From NCBI RefSeq assembly GCF_022179385.1, contig NZ_BPQS01000006.1:1-64000 (forward strand): a stretch of 64,000 nucleotides of DNA, given 5' to 3'. The DNA comes from Methylobacterium longum. GTDB lineage: Bacteria > Pseudomonadota > Alphaproteobacteria > Rhizobiales > Beijerinckiaceae. Positions within the stretch are counted from its first letter, which is position 1. Each line of letters starts with the position of its first letter. The position numbers were made by a program, and so were the translations under genes. This document shows positions 41,463 to 49,798 of the stretch, piece by piece. The notes under the pieces are model-generated. The model was not told where the DNA came from. It saw only the letters and a list, made by a program, of their open reading frames with translations, and ran no database searches.

Positions 41463-42671
41463 TTACGGCCGGGGCGCGGGCTTGCCCACCATCCGTGCCA
41501 GGAGGGCCGGCGTGGCATAACCGTCGGCCGGCAGTCCGACGCTGATCTGATAGCGCCGCACCGCCTCGCGCAGTCGAGGTCCCGCGCGGCCGTCACGCGG
41601 GCCCTCGTAGAATCCTGCCGCGCCGAGGCTGGCCTGGAGCGCCCGTAGACCGGGTCCGTCGAGGCGCAGTGACGCCGATGGCCAGGGTGCGGATAGGGGC
41701 GCACCACCGTCGAGCCGGTCAGCCAGATGCCCCACGGCGAGCGCGTAGGAGTCGGAGGTGTTGTAACCGCGGATGACCTCGAAATTGTCGGTGATCAGAA
41801 AGGCGGGCGCACCCACTCCGCCCGGCAGGAAGAGGCTGGCACGGCCCCGCCCAGGAAGAGGCTTGCCATCGGCGCGACCCACGCCGCGCTTGGCGAAATC
41901 GCCGAGTTCGCCCGTGTACTGAGACAGGTCGAAGCCGTCTGGCAGGCGCACCTCGTAGCCCCACGAGACCGTCGGGTTCCAGTTGAGATCCTTCAGATAG
42001 GCCGCGATCGACGCCAGCGAGTCCGCATCGCTGGTCCAGATATCGCGCCGTCCGTCGCCGTCGAAGTCGACCGCGTGCGTCAGGTAGGTGGACGGAAGAA
42101 ACTGAACCTGGCCCATCGCACCGGCCCAGCTGCCACTCATGCGATCGGGCGCGACGTCGCCACGCTCGAGAATCGTGAGCGCCGCGAGGAGCTCGTCGCG
42201 GAACAGGGCGCCCCGATGCTGAGCCTCGGCCAACGTCGCCAGGGCTCGGATCGTGCGGACGCTGCCGGCACTGGCACCGAAATCCGACTCGATGCCCCAG
42301 ATTGCCAGGATCACCGGCGCCGGGACCCCGTAGCGCGCCTCGATCGCCGTCAAGGTCGATGCTGCGGCAGCGGCCCGCGTGCGCCCGCGCGCGAGGCGAC
42401 CACCCGAGACGGCGCCCACGAGGTATTCCCAGACCGGACGCACGAACTCGCTCTGACCGCGGGTCCTGGCGAGGATGGCAGGATCCGGACCGCTGATCCC
42501 CCGGAATGCGGCATCGAAGGTCGCCGCGGAGACGCCGCGCGCGGCGGCGTCCGGCCGCAAAGCCTCGACGAAGGTCCGGAAGGTGCCGTCCCTGCGCGCG
42601 CCCTCGGCGGCGCGGGCCGGAGCCGCGGCGAGGCACAGCGCCGCGGCGCACACGGCTCTGCGTGTGGGCAT
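41463..42671 (-). CDS. Lytic murein transglycosylase (MltB-like)
   Basis: A 402-residue periplasmic enzyme that cleaves the MurNAc-GlcNAc bond of peptidoglycan with formation of 1,6-anhydro ends. A signal peptide (1-22, ending ARA) precedes the SLT_2 domain, with the catalytic Glu128 in IWGIESDFG and the substrate-cleft segments AMGQVQFLPSTY and DGDGRRDIWTS. A C-terminal peptidoglycan-binding domain follows (LRLDGPGLRALQASLGAAGF). It begins four bases from the galE stop and is downstream of galE on the same strand, so they may be transcribed together. Confidence 0.92.
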   Translation of the reverse strand: MPTRRAVCAAALCLAAAPARAAEGARRDGTFRTFVEALRPDAAARGVSAATFDAAFRGISGPDPAILARTRGQSEFVRPVWEYLVGAVSGGRLARGRTRAAAAASTLTAIEARYGVPAPVILAIWGIESDFGASAGSVRTIRALATLAEAQHRGALFRDELLAALTILERGDVAPDRMSGSWAGAMGQVQFLPSTYLTHAVDFDGDGRRDIWTSDADSLASIAAYLKDLNWNPTVSWGYEVRLPDGFDLSQYTGELGDFAKRGVGRADGKPLPGRGRASLFLPGGVGAPAFLITDNFEVIRGYNTSDSYALAVGHLADRLDGGAPLSAPWPSASLRLDGPGLRALQASLGAAGFYEGPRDGRAGPRLREAVRRYQISVGLPADGYATPALLARMVGKPAPRP

Positions 42672-42675
42672 CCGG

Positions 42676-43668
42676 TCAGATCCGGTTGCGCTTGCCGAGG
42701 CTGTCCTCCCAGGCGAGGGCCTGGTCGACGATGGCGTCGAGATCGTCGTTGCGCGGCCTCCAGCCGAGCCGGTCGCGGATCAGGCTGGCCTCGGCCACGA
42801 TCCGGGCCGGGTCTCCGGCGCGGCGCGGGCACAGACGCACCGTGAAATCACGGCCCGAGATCCGCTTGACGACCTCGATGACCTCGAGCACCGAGTAACC
42901 GCGTCCGTAGCCGCAGTTCAGGGTCAGGCTCTCGCCGCCAGAGCGCAGGTGATCGAGGGCAACCCGGTGCGCCTCGGCCAGATCGGACACTTGGATGTAG
43001 TCGCGCAGGCACGAGCCGTCGGGGGTGGGGTAGTCGGTACCGTACACGTCCAGCCGCTCGCGCTGCCCCAAGGCCGCCTGCGTGGCGACCTTGATCAGGT
43101 GCGTGGCGTTCGGTGTCGATTGACCGGACCGACCCTTCGGATCGGCGCCGGCGACGTTGAAATAGCGCAGGATCACGTAGGAGAAGCCGTGCGCGGCCGC
43201 CGCGTCGGCGATCATCCACTCGCTCATGAGCTTGGAGCGGCCATACGGGTTGATGGGCGCGAGCGGCAGATCCTCGGGCACCGGAACGACCTCGGGCTCC
43301 CCGTAGACGGCCGCCGTCGAGGAGAAGATCACGTGCTTCACGCCCGCCCGCACGGACGCCTCGATCAGCGCACGGGTCTTGACGGTGTTGGCGAGGTAGT
43401 AGCCGAGGGGATCTGATACCGACTCAGGCACCACGATCTTGGCGGCGAAGTGGGCGAGCGCGTCGATCCGGTGCTGGAGGATCGTCTGCGTGACGAGCGC
43501 CTGATCGGCGACGTCCCCCACGACGAGCTTCACGCCTTCCGGGACCGCCCAATCGAACCCGGTGGAGAGATCGTCCAAGACGACGACCTCGTCGTGACCT
43601 GCATCGAGCAGGGCCAGAACCATATGGCTGCCGATATAACCGGCCCCACCCGTCACAAGAACCGCCAT
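42676..43668 (-). CDS. galE: UDP-glucose 4-epimerase
   Basis: Interconverts UDP-glucose and UDP-galactose for surface-polysaccharide and galactose metabolism. The 330-residue protein is an extended short-chain dehydrogenase: GGAGYIGSHM (NAD site, residues 7-16), FSSTAAVYGEP (Ser/Thr of the triad) and NPYGRSKLMSE with the catalytic Tyr and Lys; CLRDYIQVSDLA is the typical C-terminal signature. It lies divergently from galU, which makes its substrate, with 174 bases between them that should hold both promoters. Confidence 0.95.
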   Translation of the reverse strand: MAVLVTGGAGYIGSHMVLALLDAGHDEVVVLDDLSTGFDWAVPEGVKLVVGDVADQALVTQTILQHRIDALAHFAAKIVVPESVSDPLGYYLANTVKTRALIEASVRAGVKHVIFSSTAAVYGEPEVVPVPEDLPLAPINPYGRSKLMSEWMIADAAAAHGFSYVILRYFNVAGADPKGRSGQSTPNATHLIKVATQAALGQRERLDVYGTDYPTPDGSCLRDYIQVSDLAEAHRVALDHLRSGGESLTLNCGYGRGYSVLEVIEVVKRISGRDFTVRLCPRRAGDPARIVAEASLIRDRLGWRPRNDDLDAIVDQALAWEDSLGKRNRI

Positions 43669-43842
43669 ATCACCCCTCGAGAAGCCTGCCTGCGATGACC
43701 ACTTAGTCGCGCGCAGACGGTATATTTACGGCACTCTGCCACATAGAATCCGCGCAGGGTCGTCGTGGTGTATCGCGTTCGCCTATCTCACGTGCCGCAG
43801 CGTCGACCACGTCGTTCCAATCAGTTTCGGGGTTACCGTTCG

Positions 43843-44712
43843 ATGAAACCGATCCGCAAGGCCGTCCTGCCCGTGGCGGGGTTGGGTACGCGCTTCCTGC
43901 CCGCGACCAAGGCGGTTCCGAAGGAGATGCTCACGGTCGTGGACCGGCCGGTCGTGCAGCATGTGGTCGATGAGGCTCGGGAAGCCGGGATCGAGCATTT
44001 CATTTTCGTGACCGGCCGCGGCAAAGCGGTGATCGAGGACCATTTCGATATCGCATTCGAGCTGGATCACACCCTTCAGGAGCGCGGCAAGACCGCGGCC
44101 TACGAGGATCTCAAGAGGGATCTGCCGAAGGCCGGTCAGACCAGCTTCACCCGGCAACAGGCGCCCCTCGGCCTCGGACACGCGGTCTGGTGCGCCCGCG
44201 AGATCGTGGGGGACGAGCCCTTCGCGGTCCTGTTGCCCGACATGCTGAGCCGCGGCTGCATGCAGCAGATGCTGGCGACCTACGCGCAGCACGGCGGCAA
44301 CGTCATCGCCGTGGAGGAGGTGGCCCCCGAAGAAACCCATCAATACGGCATCGTGAGCGTCGGCGAGACCTACGGAGAATCGTTCCAGATCACCGGCATG
44401 GTCGAGAAGCCCAAGCAGGGCACCGCGCCGTCGAACTACATCATTTCCGGGCGATACATCCTGCAGCCTGAGATTTTCGGTATCCTGGAGCACGGCAAGA
44501 AGGGGGCGGGCGGCGAGATCCAGCTCACCGATGCCATGATCGACCTGATGGAAACGCAGGACTTCTTCGGCCTGCGGTTCGACGGGCGGACCTACGACAC
44601 CGGCTCGAAGCTCGGCTTCCTCACGGCCAACTTGGCTTACGCCCTCGAGCGCCCGGATCTGGCAGGCCCTCTCCGGATCGAGATCGCCAAGCTGCTGAAG
44701 GATCAGGGCTGA
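43843..44712 (+). CDS. galU: UTP-glucose-1-phosphate uridylyltransferase
   Basis: Makes UDP-glucose from UTP and glucose-1-phosphate. The 289-residue protein has the nucleotide-binding signature [19 protein letters not shown] (residues 11-29), [11 protein letters not shown], and [19 protein letters not shown], typical of bacterial GalU. ATG 43843 starts the homologous part; a frame extension to 43765 is not conserved in style. With galE beside it, it supplies sugar nucleotides for envelope polymers. A probable small RNA with its own promoter follows the gene. Confidence 0.96.
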   Translation: MKPIRKAVLPVAGLGTRFLPATKAVPKEMLTVVDRPVVQHVVDEAREAGIEHFIFVTGRGKAVIEDHFDIAFELDHTLQERGKTAAYEDLKRDLPKAGQTSFTRQQAPLGLGHAVWCAREIVGDEPFAVLLPDMLSRGCMQQMLATYAQHGGNVIAVEEVAPEETHQYGIVSVGETYGESFQITGMVEKPKQGTAPSNYIISGRYILQPEIFGILEHGKKGAGGEIQLTDAMIDLMETQDFFGLRFDGRTYDTGSKLGFLTANLAYALERPDLAGPLRIEIAKLLKDQG

Positions 44713-44762
44713 ACGGCGCGGTGCAGCCATGCACCTGACGCGGAAGCGGCGACGATTTAAGC

Positions 44763-44791
44763 CTTGCTTCTTGTGCGTCGCACTTTAGTTT
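44763..44791 (+). promoter_or_regulatory. Probable promoter of the small RNA
   Basis: CTTGCT (44763-44768) and TAGTTT (44786-44791) are separated by 17 bases, an acceptable alphaproteobacterial housekeeping promoter. Predicted transcription starts near 44798, which leaves about 90 bases to the terminator. Assignment is by inspection only. Confidence 0.45.
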
Positions 44792-44797
44792 GTGCGT

Positions 44798-44890
44798 TGC
44801 GAGATCGCGATGGCGTCGCGGTCCCGCAGCCCTTCTTGGGCGTTTCCTCCCTAGACTTCGGGCCGCTCCTTCGGGAGTGGCCTTTTTTCT
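44798..44890 (+). ncRNA. Candidate trans-acting small RNA with anti-Shine-Dalgarno loop
   Basis: Between galU and the convergent hutG gene there is a short unit that looks like an sRNA gene: a promoter (44763-44791), a GC-rich 5' region, a small perfect hairpin GCCC-TTCTT-GGGC (44829-44841), a single-stranded stretch GTTTCCTCCCTAGACTTC with the CCTCC anti-Shine-Dalgarno core (44843-44851), then an intrinsic terminator. Several rhizobial and Rhodobacter sRNA families have this C/U-rich motif between hairpins and pair with ribosome binding sites. No open frame of note overlaps it. The ends are predicted, not known; it could also be just the 3' end of galU mRNA. Confidence 0.5.
44861..44889 (+). 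terminator. Intrinsic terminator downstream of galU and the small RNA
   Basis: GGCCGCTCC-TTCG-GGAGTGGCC forms a 9-bp stem with one G-T wobble and a cUUCGg tetraloop, followed by six T residues (44883-44888). This is one of the best intrinsic terminators in the window. It lies 149 bases after the galU stop. Confidence 0.9.
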
Positions 44891-44931
44891 TTGACGGCGG
44901 TGCTTCCGTCTGAGGCGGACGCAGGCGAAGG

Positions 44932-45834
44932 CTATTCGGCCGCCATCCGGCGCGGTGCGAGGTCGCCCAGGTCGGCGGCGACGTCAGCCACGATCGACTC
45001 CAAGGCCGCCACGAGGCTGGTGAAGCCCGGCGTGATCGCGAGGCTCACCTCATTCATGTAGAGCGCGCGATTGACCTCGATCTGGAGCGCGTGGCGCCCG
45101 AGGTTGGGTTCGCCGTAATGCTCGGTGATGAAGCCGCCGGCGTACGGCTTGTTGCGCACCACGCGGAAGCCGCGCCCCCGGAAGGCGGCCTCGAAGCCCT
45201 CGATCAGGCTCGGCGCGCAGGCGGTCCCGTACCGGTCCCCCAGGACGACATCGGCCTTGACCTCGGTATCGCGCCCGAGGCTTGAAGACGGCATCGAGTG
45301 GCAGTCGATCAGCACACAATGGCCGTGATTGCGCGACGTCCGCTGAATGAGGTCGCGCAGAGCCCGGTGATAGGGCTTGTAGAGCCCCTCGATCCGCGCC
45401 GTCGCCTCGCTCACCGGCAATCTGCGGGCGTAGATCTCCTGACCGTCGGCCACCACTCGGGGAACCGTGCCCAGTCCGCCGGCGACGCGCATCGACCGGG
45501 TGTTGGCGAAGGGCGGCAACCGACCGTCGAACATGCGCGGATCGAGTTCGAACGGCTCGCGATTGACGTCCAGGAAGGCCCGCGGAAAATTCGCGCGCAG
45601 CAAGGGTGCGCCGAGCGTCACCACCGAGGCGAACAGGCGCTCCACGTGCGCGTCCTCGGAGCGCCGCAGGGACAGGGCGTCGAGGCGTGAGGCCGCGATG
45701 AAGTGCGGGGGGTAGACGGCTCCGGAATGACCGGTATTGAAGACGAAAGGCAGGGTGTGAGCCGCCGGCTCGTCGACCATGAAGGCCGGGGCGAATCCGA
45801 AGGCGTCTGGCTCGACCGGTTCAGGCGCAGTCAT
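44932..45834 (-). CDS. N-formylglutamate amidohydrolase
   Basis: A 300-residue zinc-dependent enzyme of the N-formylglutamate amidohydrolase family (HutG/FGase-like), which frees glutamate from N-formylglutamate at the end of histidine breakdown or acts on similar acyl amino acids. Metal and substrate segments include FNTGHSGAVYP, the DVNREPFELDPRMF loop, VLIDCHSMPSS (His ligand) and ITEHYGEPNLGRHALQIEVNR (in part EHYGEP and LQIEVNR). ATG 45834 was preferred over 45927, whose extra 31 residues are Arg-rich. No other hut genes are nearby. It is divergent from cpdR, an arrangement seen in other alphaproteobacteria. Confidence 0.88.
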   Translation of the reverse strand: MTAPEPVEPDAFGFAPAFMVDEPAAHTLPFVFNTGHSGAVYPPHFIAASRLDALSLRRSEDAHVERLFASVVTLGAPLLRANFPRAFLDVNREPFELDPRMFDGRLPPFANTRSMRVAGGLGTVPRVVADGQEIYARRLPVSEATARIEGLYKPYHRALRDLIQRTSRNHGHCVLIDCHSMPSSSLGRDTEVKADVVLGDRYGTACAPSLIEGFEAAFRGRGFRVVRNKPYAGGFITEHYGEPNLGRHALQIEVNRALYMNEVSLAITPGFTSLVAALESIVADVAADLGDLAPRRMAAE

Positions 45835-46039
45835 CGTCTCGTGGACACCCCGGCGGTTGGGCAATCGCGGCAGACCCGCACTGTGGTGCGCGATCGGCCG
45901 CCTGTCCACTCCAAGCGCGCGGCTCACGGAGCCGCTTCGGGCATCGCGGTGCGAATCGCGGGCGCCATCCTAACACCTTGTTTACCATCGCCTCCCTTTA
46001 TGGGATCAACCTCCTGACTCGAAGGCTCGGATCCGGCCG

Positions 46040-46396
46040 ATGAAAATCCTGCTGGCGGAAGACGACAACGACATGCGCCGGTTCCTCGCCAAGGCGCTTC
46101 AGAACGCGGGCTACGACGTCCTGTCCTTCGACAACGGCCTCTCGGCCTATAATCGGCTGCGCGAGGAACCGTTCGAGCTGCTGCTGACCGATATCGTGAT
46201 GCCCGAGATGGACGGCATCGAGCTCGCGCGCCGGGCGACCGAGCTCGATCCCGACATCAAGGTCATGTTCATCACGGGCTTCGCCGCTGTGGCGCTCAAT
46301 CCCGATTCCAAGGCGCCGAAGGACGCGAAGGTCCTGTCGAAGCCCTTCCATCTGCGCGACCTCGTGAACGAGGTCGAGAAGCTGCTGGCGGCCTGA
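46040..46396 (+). CDS. cpdR: Single-domain response regulator CpdR
   Basis: A 118-residue receiver domain without output. Phosphoacceptor Asp51 lies in LLTDIVMPEMDG, acidic residues at 8-9 (AEDDN) bind magnesium, and Lys in LSKPFHLRDL completes the site. The sequence and length match CpdR, which when unphosphorylated delivers substrates to ClpXP and is part of the CckA-ChpT cell-cycle phosphorelay. CckA and ChpT are not in the window. It is divergent from the N-formylglutamate amidohydrolase gene. Confidence 0.9.
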   Translation: MKILLAEDDNDMRRFLAKALQNAGYDVLSFDNGLSAYNRLREEPFELLLTDIVMPEMDGIELARRATELDPDIKVMFITGFAAVALNPDSKAPKDAKVLSKPFHLRDLVNEVEKLLAA

Positions 46397-46528
46397 GCGG
46401 CGCCACGCGGCCGAGCGCATCGCACGATGCGCCGCTGCCGGCGCGGTGCGCTGTGACCACACGGGCATAGGCAATTCGGATTGCGCGCTCCTATATGGTC
46501 GGAGTTCACGCGCGAGACGACCAACGCC

Positions 46529-46798
46529 ATGCAGCCGGTCACGATCTACACCACGGCTTGGTGCCCCTATTGCTCGGCGGCAAAGAGCCTGTTGAAGGAC
46601 AAGGGCGCGGCCTTCCAGGAGATCGATGTCGAGCGCGTGCAGGGCGCCCGCAAGACGATGGTCGACCGCGCCGGCGGACGCACCAGCGTCCCGCAGATCT
46701 TCATCGGCGAAACGCATGTCGGCGGCTGCGACGATCTCTACGCCCTGGACCGTGCTGGCAAGCTCGATCGCCTCCTGAAGGACACGGCCGATGCCTGA
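46529..46798 (+). CDS. grxC: Glutaredoxin 3
   Basis: An 89-residue glutathione-dependent thiol-disulfide reductase. It has the CPYC active site (Cys12, Cys15), the cis-Pro segment TSVPQIFIG and the GGCDDLYALD glutathione-binding motif. ATG 46529 gives the standard family length. Its last eight bases overlap the nitrilase-family start, which indicates coupling; DUF1178 follows closely. This grx-nitrilase-DUF1178 order recurs in alphaproteobacteria. Confidence 0.95.
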   Translation: MQPVTIYTTAWCPYCSAAKSLLKDKGAAFQEIDVERVQGARKTMVDRAGGRTSVPQIFIGETHVGGCDDLYALDRAGKLDRLLKDTADA

Positions 46799-47648
46799 AA
46801 CCCGGTTTGCGGCCGCCTGCTTGCAGATGCGTTCGGGCCGGGACCCGGGCGCGAACCGTGCGGCGGCGGTCGCGGGCATCCGCGAAGCGGCTGGGCTCGG
46901 CGCGGTCTACATTCAGACACCTGAGATGACCTCCCTGGTCGAACGAAGCCGGGAGCGGCTGTTCGCGCAGGTGACCGACGAGGCCCGGGATGCGACGCTT
47001 GCGGATCTGCGCGAGACCGCGCGCGCAACCAGAACGGTGGTGCAGATCGGCTCGATCGCGGTGCGCTCGGGCGACAAGATCGCCAATCGCGCCTACCTGA
47101 TCGGTGCCGACGGCGAGATCCTGGCCTCCTACGATAAGCTTCACCTGTTCGATGTGGATCTGCCGAGCGGCGAGCGCTGGCGGGAATCGGCGACCTATAC
47201 CGGCGGAGCCTGCGCGGTCGTCGCGGCCACGCCGTGGGCCATGCTGGGCCTCACGATCTGCTACGATATTCGCTTCCCGGGTCTCTACCGGGCGCTGGCC
47301 GAAGCCGGGGCCGAGATCCTCACCGCGCCCGCCTGCTTCACCCGCCAGACCGGGGAGGCCCACTGGCACGTTCTTCAGAGGGCGCGGGCGATCGAGACGG
47401 GTTCATTCGTGATCTCCGCCGCGCAGGGCGGTCTGCACGAGGACGGGCGGGAAACCTACGGCCATTCGATGATCGTCGATCCCTGGGGCCGGGTGCTGGC
47501 CGATGCGGGCGGGTCCGAGCCCGGTGTGATCCTGGCGGAGATCGACGTGGCGCAGGTCGCCGATGCCCGGGCGCGCATTCCGTCGCTGAAGCATGGGCGG
47601 CCCTTCACCGTTGAACAGGCCGGCCCGAAGGTGCAGGCCGCACAATAA
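46791..47648 (+). CDS. Carbon-nitrogen hydrolase (Nit2-like)
   Basis: A 285-residue nitrilase-superfamily amidase with the Glu-Lys-Cys triad: Glu45 in IQTPEMTS, Lys116 in SYDKLHLFD and Cys157 in LTICYDIRFP. Its style is closest to Nit1/Nit2 enzymes, which hydrolyse deaminated glutathione or omega-amides of 2-oxo acids. That fits coupling to a glutaredoxin: the start overlaps the end of grxC by eight bases. Substrate assignment is inferred from family and context. Confidence 0.9.
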   Translation: MPETRFAAACLQMRSGRDPGANRAAAVAGIREAAGLGAVYIQTPEMTSLVERSRERLFAQVTDEARDATLADLRETARATRTVVQIGSIAVRSGDKIANRAYLIGADGEILASYDKLHLFDVDLPSGERWRESATYTGGACAVVAATPWAMLGLTICYDIRFPGLYRALAEAGAEILTAPACFTRQTGEAHWHVLQRARAIETGSFVISAAQGGLHEDGRETYGHSMIVDPWGRVLADAGGSEPGVILAEIDVAQVADARARIPSLKHGRPFTVEQAGPKVQAAQ

Positions 47649-47669
47649 AACAGCAGCAAGTTCAGGCGA

Positions 47670-48125
47670 ATGATCCGTTACAGTCTCGTCTGCGAGGCGG
47701 CCCACGGCTTCGAGAGCTGGTTCCCCTCGTCGGATTCCTACGACGCGCAGGCTGCGCGCGGCCTCGTGACCTGTCCGATCTGCGACAGTGCGAAAGTCAG
47801 CAAGGCGCTCATGGTCCCGAGCATCGCCCGCACGGATCGGGAGCGTGCACCTGCCCGGCAGCCGCCGCAACCGGCGGCGCCCATGACCATGGTGGCCGAA
47901 CCCGAGCGACAGCTCAGGGCGATGCTGCGTGCGCTGAAGGACCACGTCGTGGCCAATTCCGAACATGTGGGTGCCCGCTTCCCGGAGGAGGCGCGCAAAA
48001 TCCATTATGGCGAGACGGAAGGCCGCTCGATCTATGGCGAGGCCAGCCCCGACGAGGCGCGCGCGCTCATCGAGGAAGGGATCGACGTGGCCGCCCTGCC
48101 TTTTCTGCCCGACGATCGGAACTAA
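47670..48125 (+). CDS. DUF1178 family protein
   Basis: A 151-residue cytoplasmic protein. The N-terminus has C-x3-H-x-F-x2-W (CEAAHGFESWF) and then CPICDSAKVSKALM, a small zinc-ribbon-like arrangement. The C-terminal half is helical with GETEGRSIYGEASPDEARAL, typical of DUF1178. Function is unknown. It starts 21 bases after the nitrilase-family stop in the same transcript, and its end faces the convergent dsbB gene. Confidence 0.88.
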   Translation: MIRYSLVCEAAHGFESWFPSSDSYDAQAARGLVTCPICDSAKVSKALMVPSIARTDRERAPARQPPQPAAPMTMVAEPERQLRAMLRALKDHVVANSEHVGARFPEEARKIHYGETEGRSIYGEASPDEARALIEEGIDVAALPFLPDDRN

Positions 48126-48171
48126 ACCAGCGCGTCACCGGCCGGGACAGAGGGCTCAAGCGTCTGTCCGC

Positions 48172-48660
48172 TCAGGGCCGCGCCGCGGCCGTGCCGGCGA
48201 GGGACGCGAGGGCGAAGGACGCGAGGACGTTCCACCCGGCCAGGGAGACCCCGAGAACCCGCAGCGCTGCGATCGAGCAGTCGACCACCTTCGTGGATTG
48301 GAGGGCGTTGAGGAAATCGCCGATCTGACCCGGATTGGCACCCGTCCCGCCGCCGCAATCGGACGGTCCCGGCCAGAAGCCCCACTCGGCGCCAGCGTGG
48401 TAGACGCCGATCCCGGCGCCGTAGAGCAGCCCCAAAGCGGCCAGTCCGAGCGCCATCCGCCCGACACGCTCGGGCGAGAACAGCGCGATCAACCCGAGCG
48501 GGACGGCCGCGTAGTAGGGTAGCCGCTCGGTCAGGCAGAGCTTGCAGGGCGCATAGCCGTATCCGTATTGCATCACGAGGACGGCCGCCACGACGAGGGC
48601 CGCCAGCATCGCGAGCCACAGGCCCGTCGTCTTCACGCGCAGGGTAGCTGCCGTATTCAT
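48172..48660 (-). CDS. dsbB: Disulfide bond formation protein DsbB
   Basis: A 162-residue inner-membrane protein that reoxidises DsbA-type thiol oxidases with quinone. It has four hydrophobic helices. The first periplasmic loop carries the redox pair CKLC (Cys39, Cys42), and the second loop has Cys102 and Cys128 (SDCGGG and KVVDCSI), the full DsbB set. It lies two bases downstream of a DedA-like gene on the same strand, so they are co-transcribed. The frame is open through the DedA gene and tRNA region upstream, but that is shadow. Confidence 0.9.
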   Translation of the reverse strand: MNTAATLRVKTTGLWLAMLAALVVAAVLVMQYGYGYAPCKLCLTERLPYYAAVPLGLIALFSPERVGRMALGLAALGLLYGAGIGVYHAGAEWGFWPGPSDCGGGTGANPGQIGDFLNALQSTKVVDCSIAALRVLGVSLAGWNVLASFALASLAGTAAARP

Positions 48661-48662
48661 CG

Positions 48663-49283
48663 TCACAGGATCACCTTGAAGAGCAGGAAGCCGAGGATGA
48701 TGACGGCGAGGGAAATCGCCACGACGGCGTTGAGGTGTCGATCGAGGACGCCGCGGATCTGGATGCCGTAGCGGCCGAGCAGACCGGCAAGGATGAAAAA
48801 GCGGGCACCTCTTGTGATGACCGACAGCACCGTGAACCAGAACAGGCTGTAATGGGCGAGGCCCGAGGTGATCGTGACGAGCTTGTAGGGGATCGGCGTC
48901 AGACCCTTCAACAGGATGACCCAGTGCCCGTATCGCGCATACGATTCCTGAAAGGTCGCGGCCGAATTCTGCAGGCCGTAGACCCGGATGAGCCATTCGC
49001 CGAGGGAGTCGAACAGCAGCGCGCCGATGGCATAACCGACGAGTCCGCCCAGGACCGACGCGACGGTCGCGATGGTGGCGTAGAGCCAGACGCGGTCCGG
49101 ACGGCTCACCGCCATGGGCACGAGCATCGCGTCCGGTGGGACCGGGAAGAAAGAACTCTCGGCGAACGCCACGGCGCCGAGCACGTAGGGCGCGGACGGC
49201 CTGTCGCTGAGGGCCAAGATCCACGCATAGAGCCGGCGAAGCATCCAACCGTCCGAAGTGACCGAGCGGCGCCCTTTGAGCAT
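48663..49283 (-). CDS. DedA/YqaA-like membrane protein
   Basis: A 206-residue inner-membrane protein of the DedA (SNARE-associated) family, YqaA branch, thought to take part in lipid transport or membrane homeostasis. The re-entrant segment has AESSFFPVPPDAMLVPMA, and the conserved Gly/Arg region KGLTPIPYKLVTITSG lies in the second half. ATG 49283 was chosen: GGAG precedes it by five bases, whereas ATG 49244 has no clear ribosome site. dsbB follows after two bases. Confidence 0.88.
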   Translation of the reverse strand: MLKGRRSVTSDGWMLRRLYAWILALSDRPSAPYVLGAVAFAESSFFPVPPDAMLVPMAVSRPDRVWLYATIATVASVLGGLVGYAIGALLFDSLGEWLIRVYGLQNSAATFQESYARYGHWVILLKGLTPIPYKLVTITSGLAHYSLFWFTVLSVITRGARFFILAGLLGRYGIQIRGVLDRHLNAVVAISLAVIILGFLLFKVIL

Positions 49284-49369
49284 AGGCGCTCCGCGTTGAC
49301 CAGATTGGCACCGCGGGCGAAAAACGCGCTTGGCCGGCGCGGCCGACCTGTGCGAAGAGCGCCGTACGG

Positions 49370-49454
49370 GCGGGTATGGCGGAATTGGTAGACGCGGGCG
49401 ACTCAAAATCGCCAGCCGCAAGGCGTGGGGGTTCGATTCCCTCTACCCGCACCA
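49370..49454 (+). tRNA. tRNA-Leu (anticodon CAA)
   Basis: An 85-base class II tRNA. The acceptor stem GCGGGTA pairs with TACCCGC, then A and encoded CCA. The anticodon stem GGCGA/TCGCC encloses CTCAAAA with anticodon CAA, reading TTG. The long variable arm (about GCCGCAAGGCGT) and T-arm GGTTCGATTCC are as expected for tRNA-Leu. It is divergent from the DedA-dsbB transcript. Confidence 0.96.
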
Positions 49455-49798
49455 CGCACTGCCGGACGCGGCGCGGTCGCGCCGCAGGCAACTGCCCGGC
49501 GCTCGCCAGAACCGCTTCGCCCGGATCGTGTCGTCGGACCCGGATCCGCAGAACCTGATCGCGAGGCACTGCGCAGCAGTCTCGAGCGAGCTCGTCACGG
49601 ATCGTATCGGCCATCAAGGGGCTCCCTCGAGACCTCCGAGGCGTTCCCGCTTTCCGGAGCGAGGGGGCGAGTTGCAGATCCGCGGACGTGAGCACGGGCG
49701 GGATCGAGACAGCCGGTCGCCCTGACGTCCTCTTCCATCTCCCCTAGTTTGACCGGTGCGCGGCGGTTCGCGCCACTTGATCGGGGCAGAGCCAGTCC
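49455..49798. other. Intergenic region after tRNA-Leu
   Basis: This 344-base gap has no gene I can support. A minus-strand frame starting near 49610 (MADTIRDELARD) has a plausible GGGAG site but then runs through the antisense of the tRNA, so I leave it out. The last 60 bases must carry the promoter of the flavoprotein gene. Confidence 0.5.

Noticed and set aside
49376..49695. Minus-strand frame with a plausible ribosome site running through tRNA-Leu (VRVEGIEPPRL)
   Set aside because: It continues through tRNA antisense and into the DedA gene in another frame; no family resemblance.
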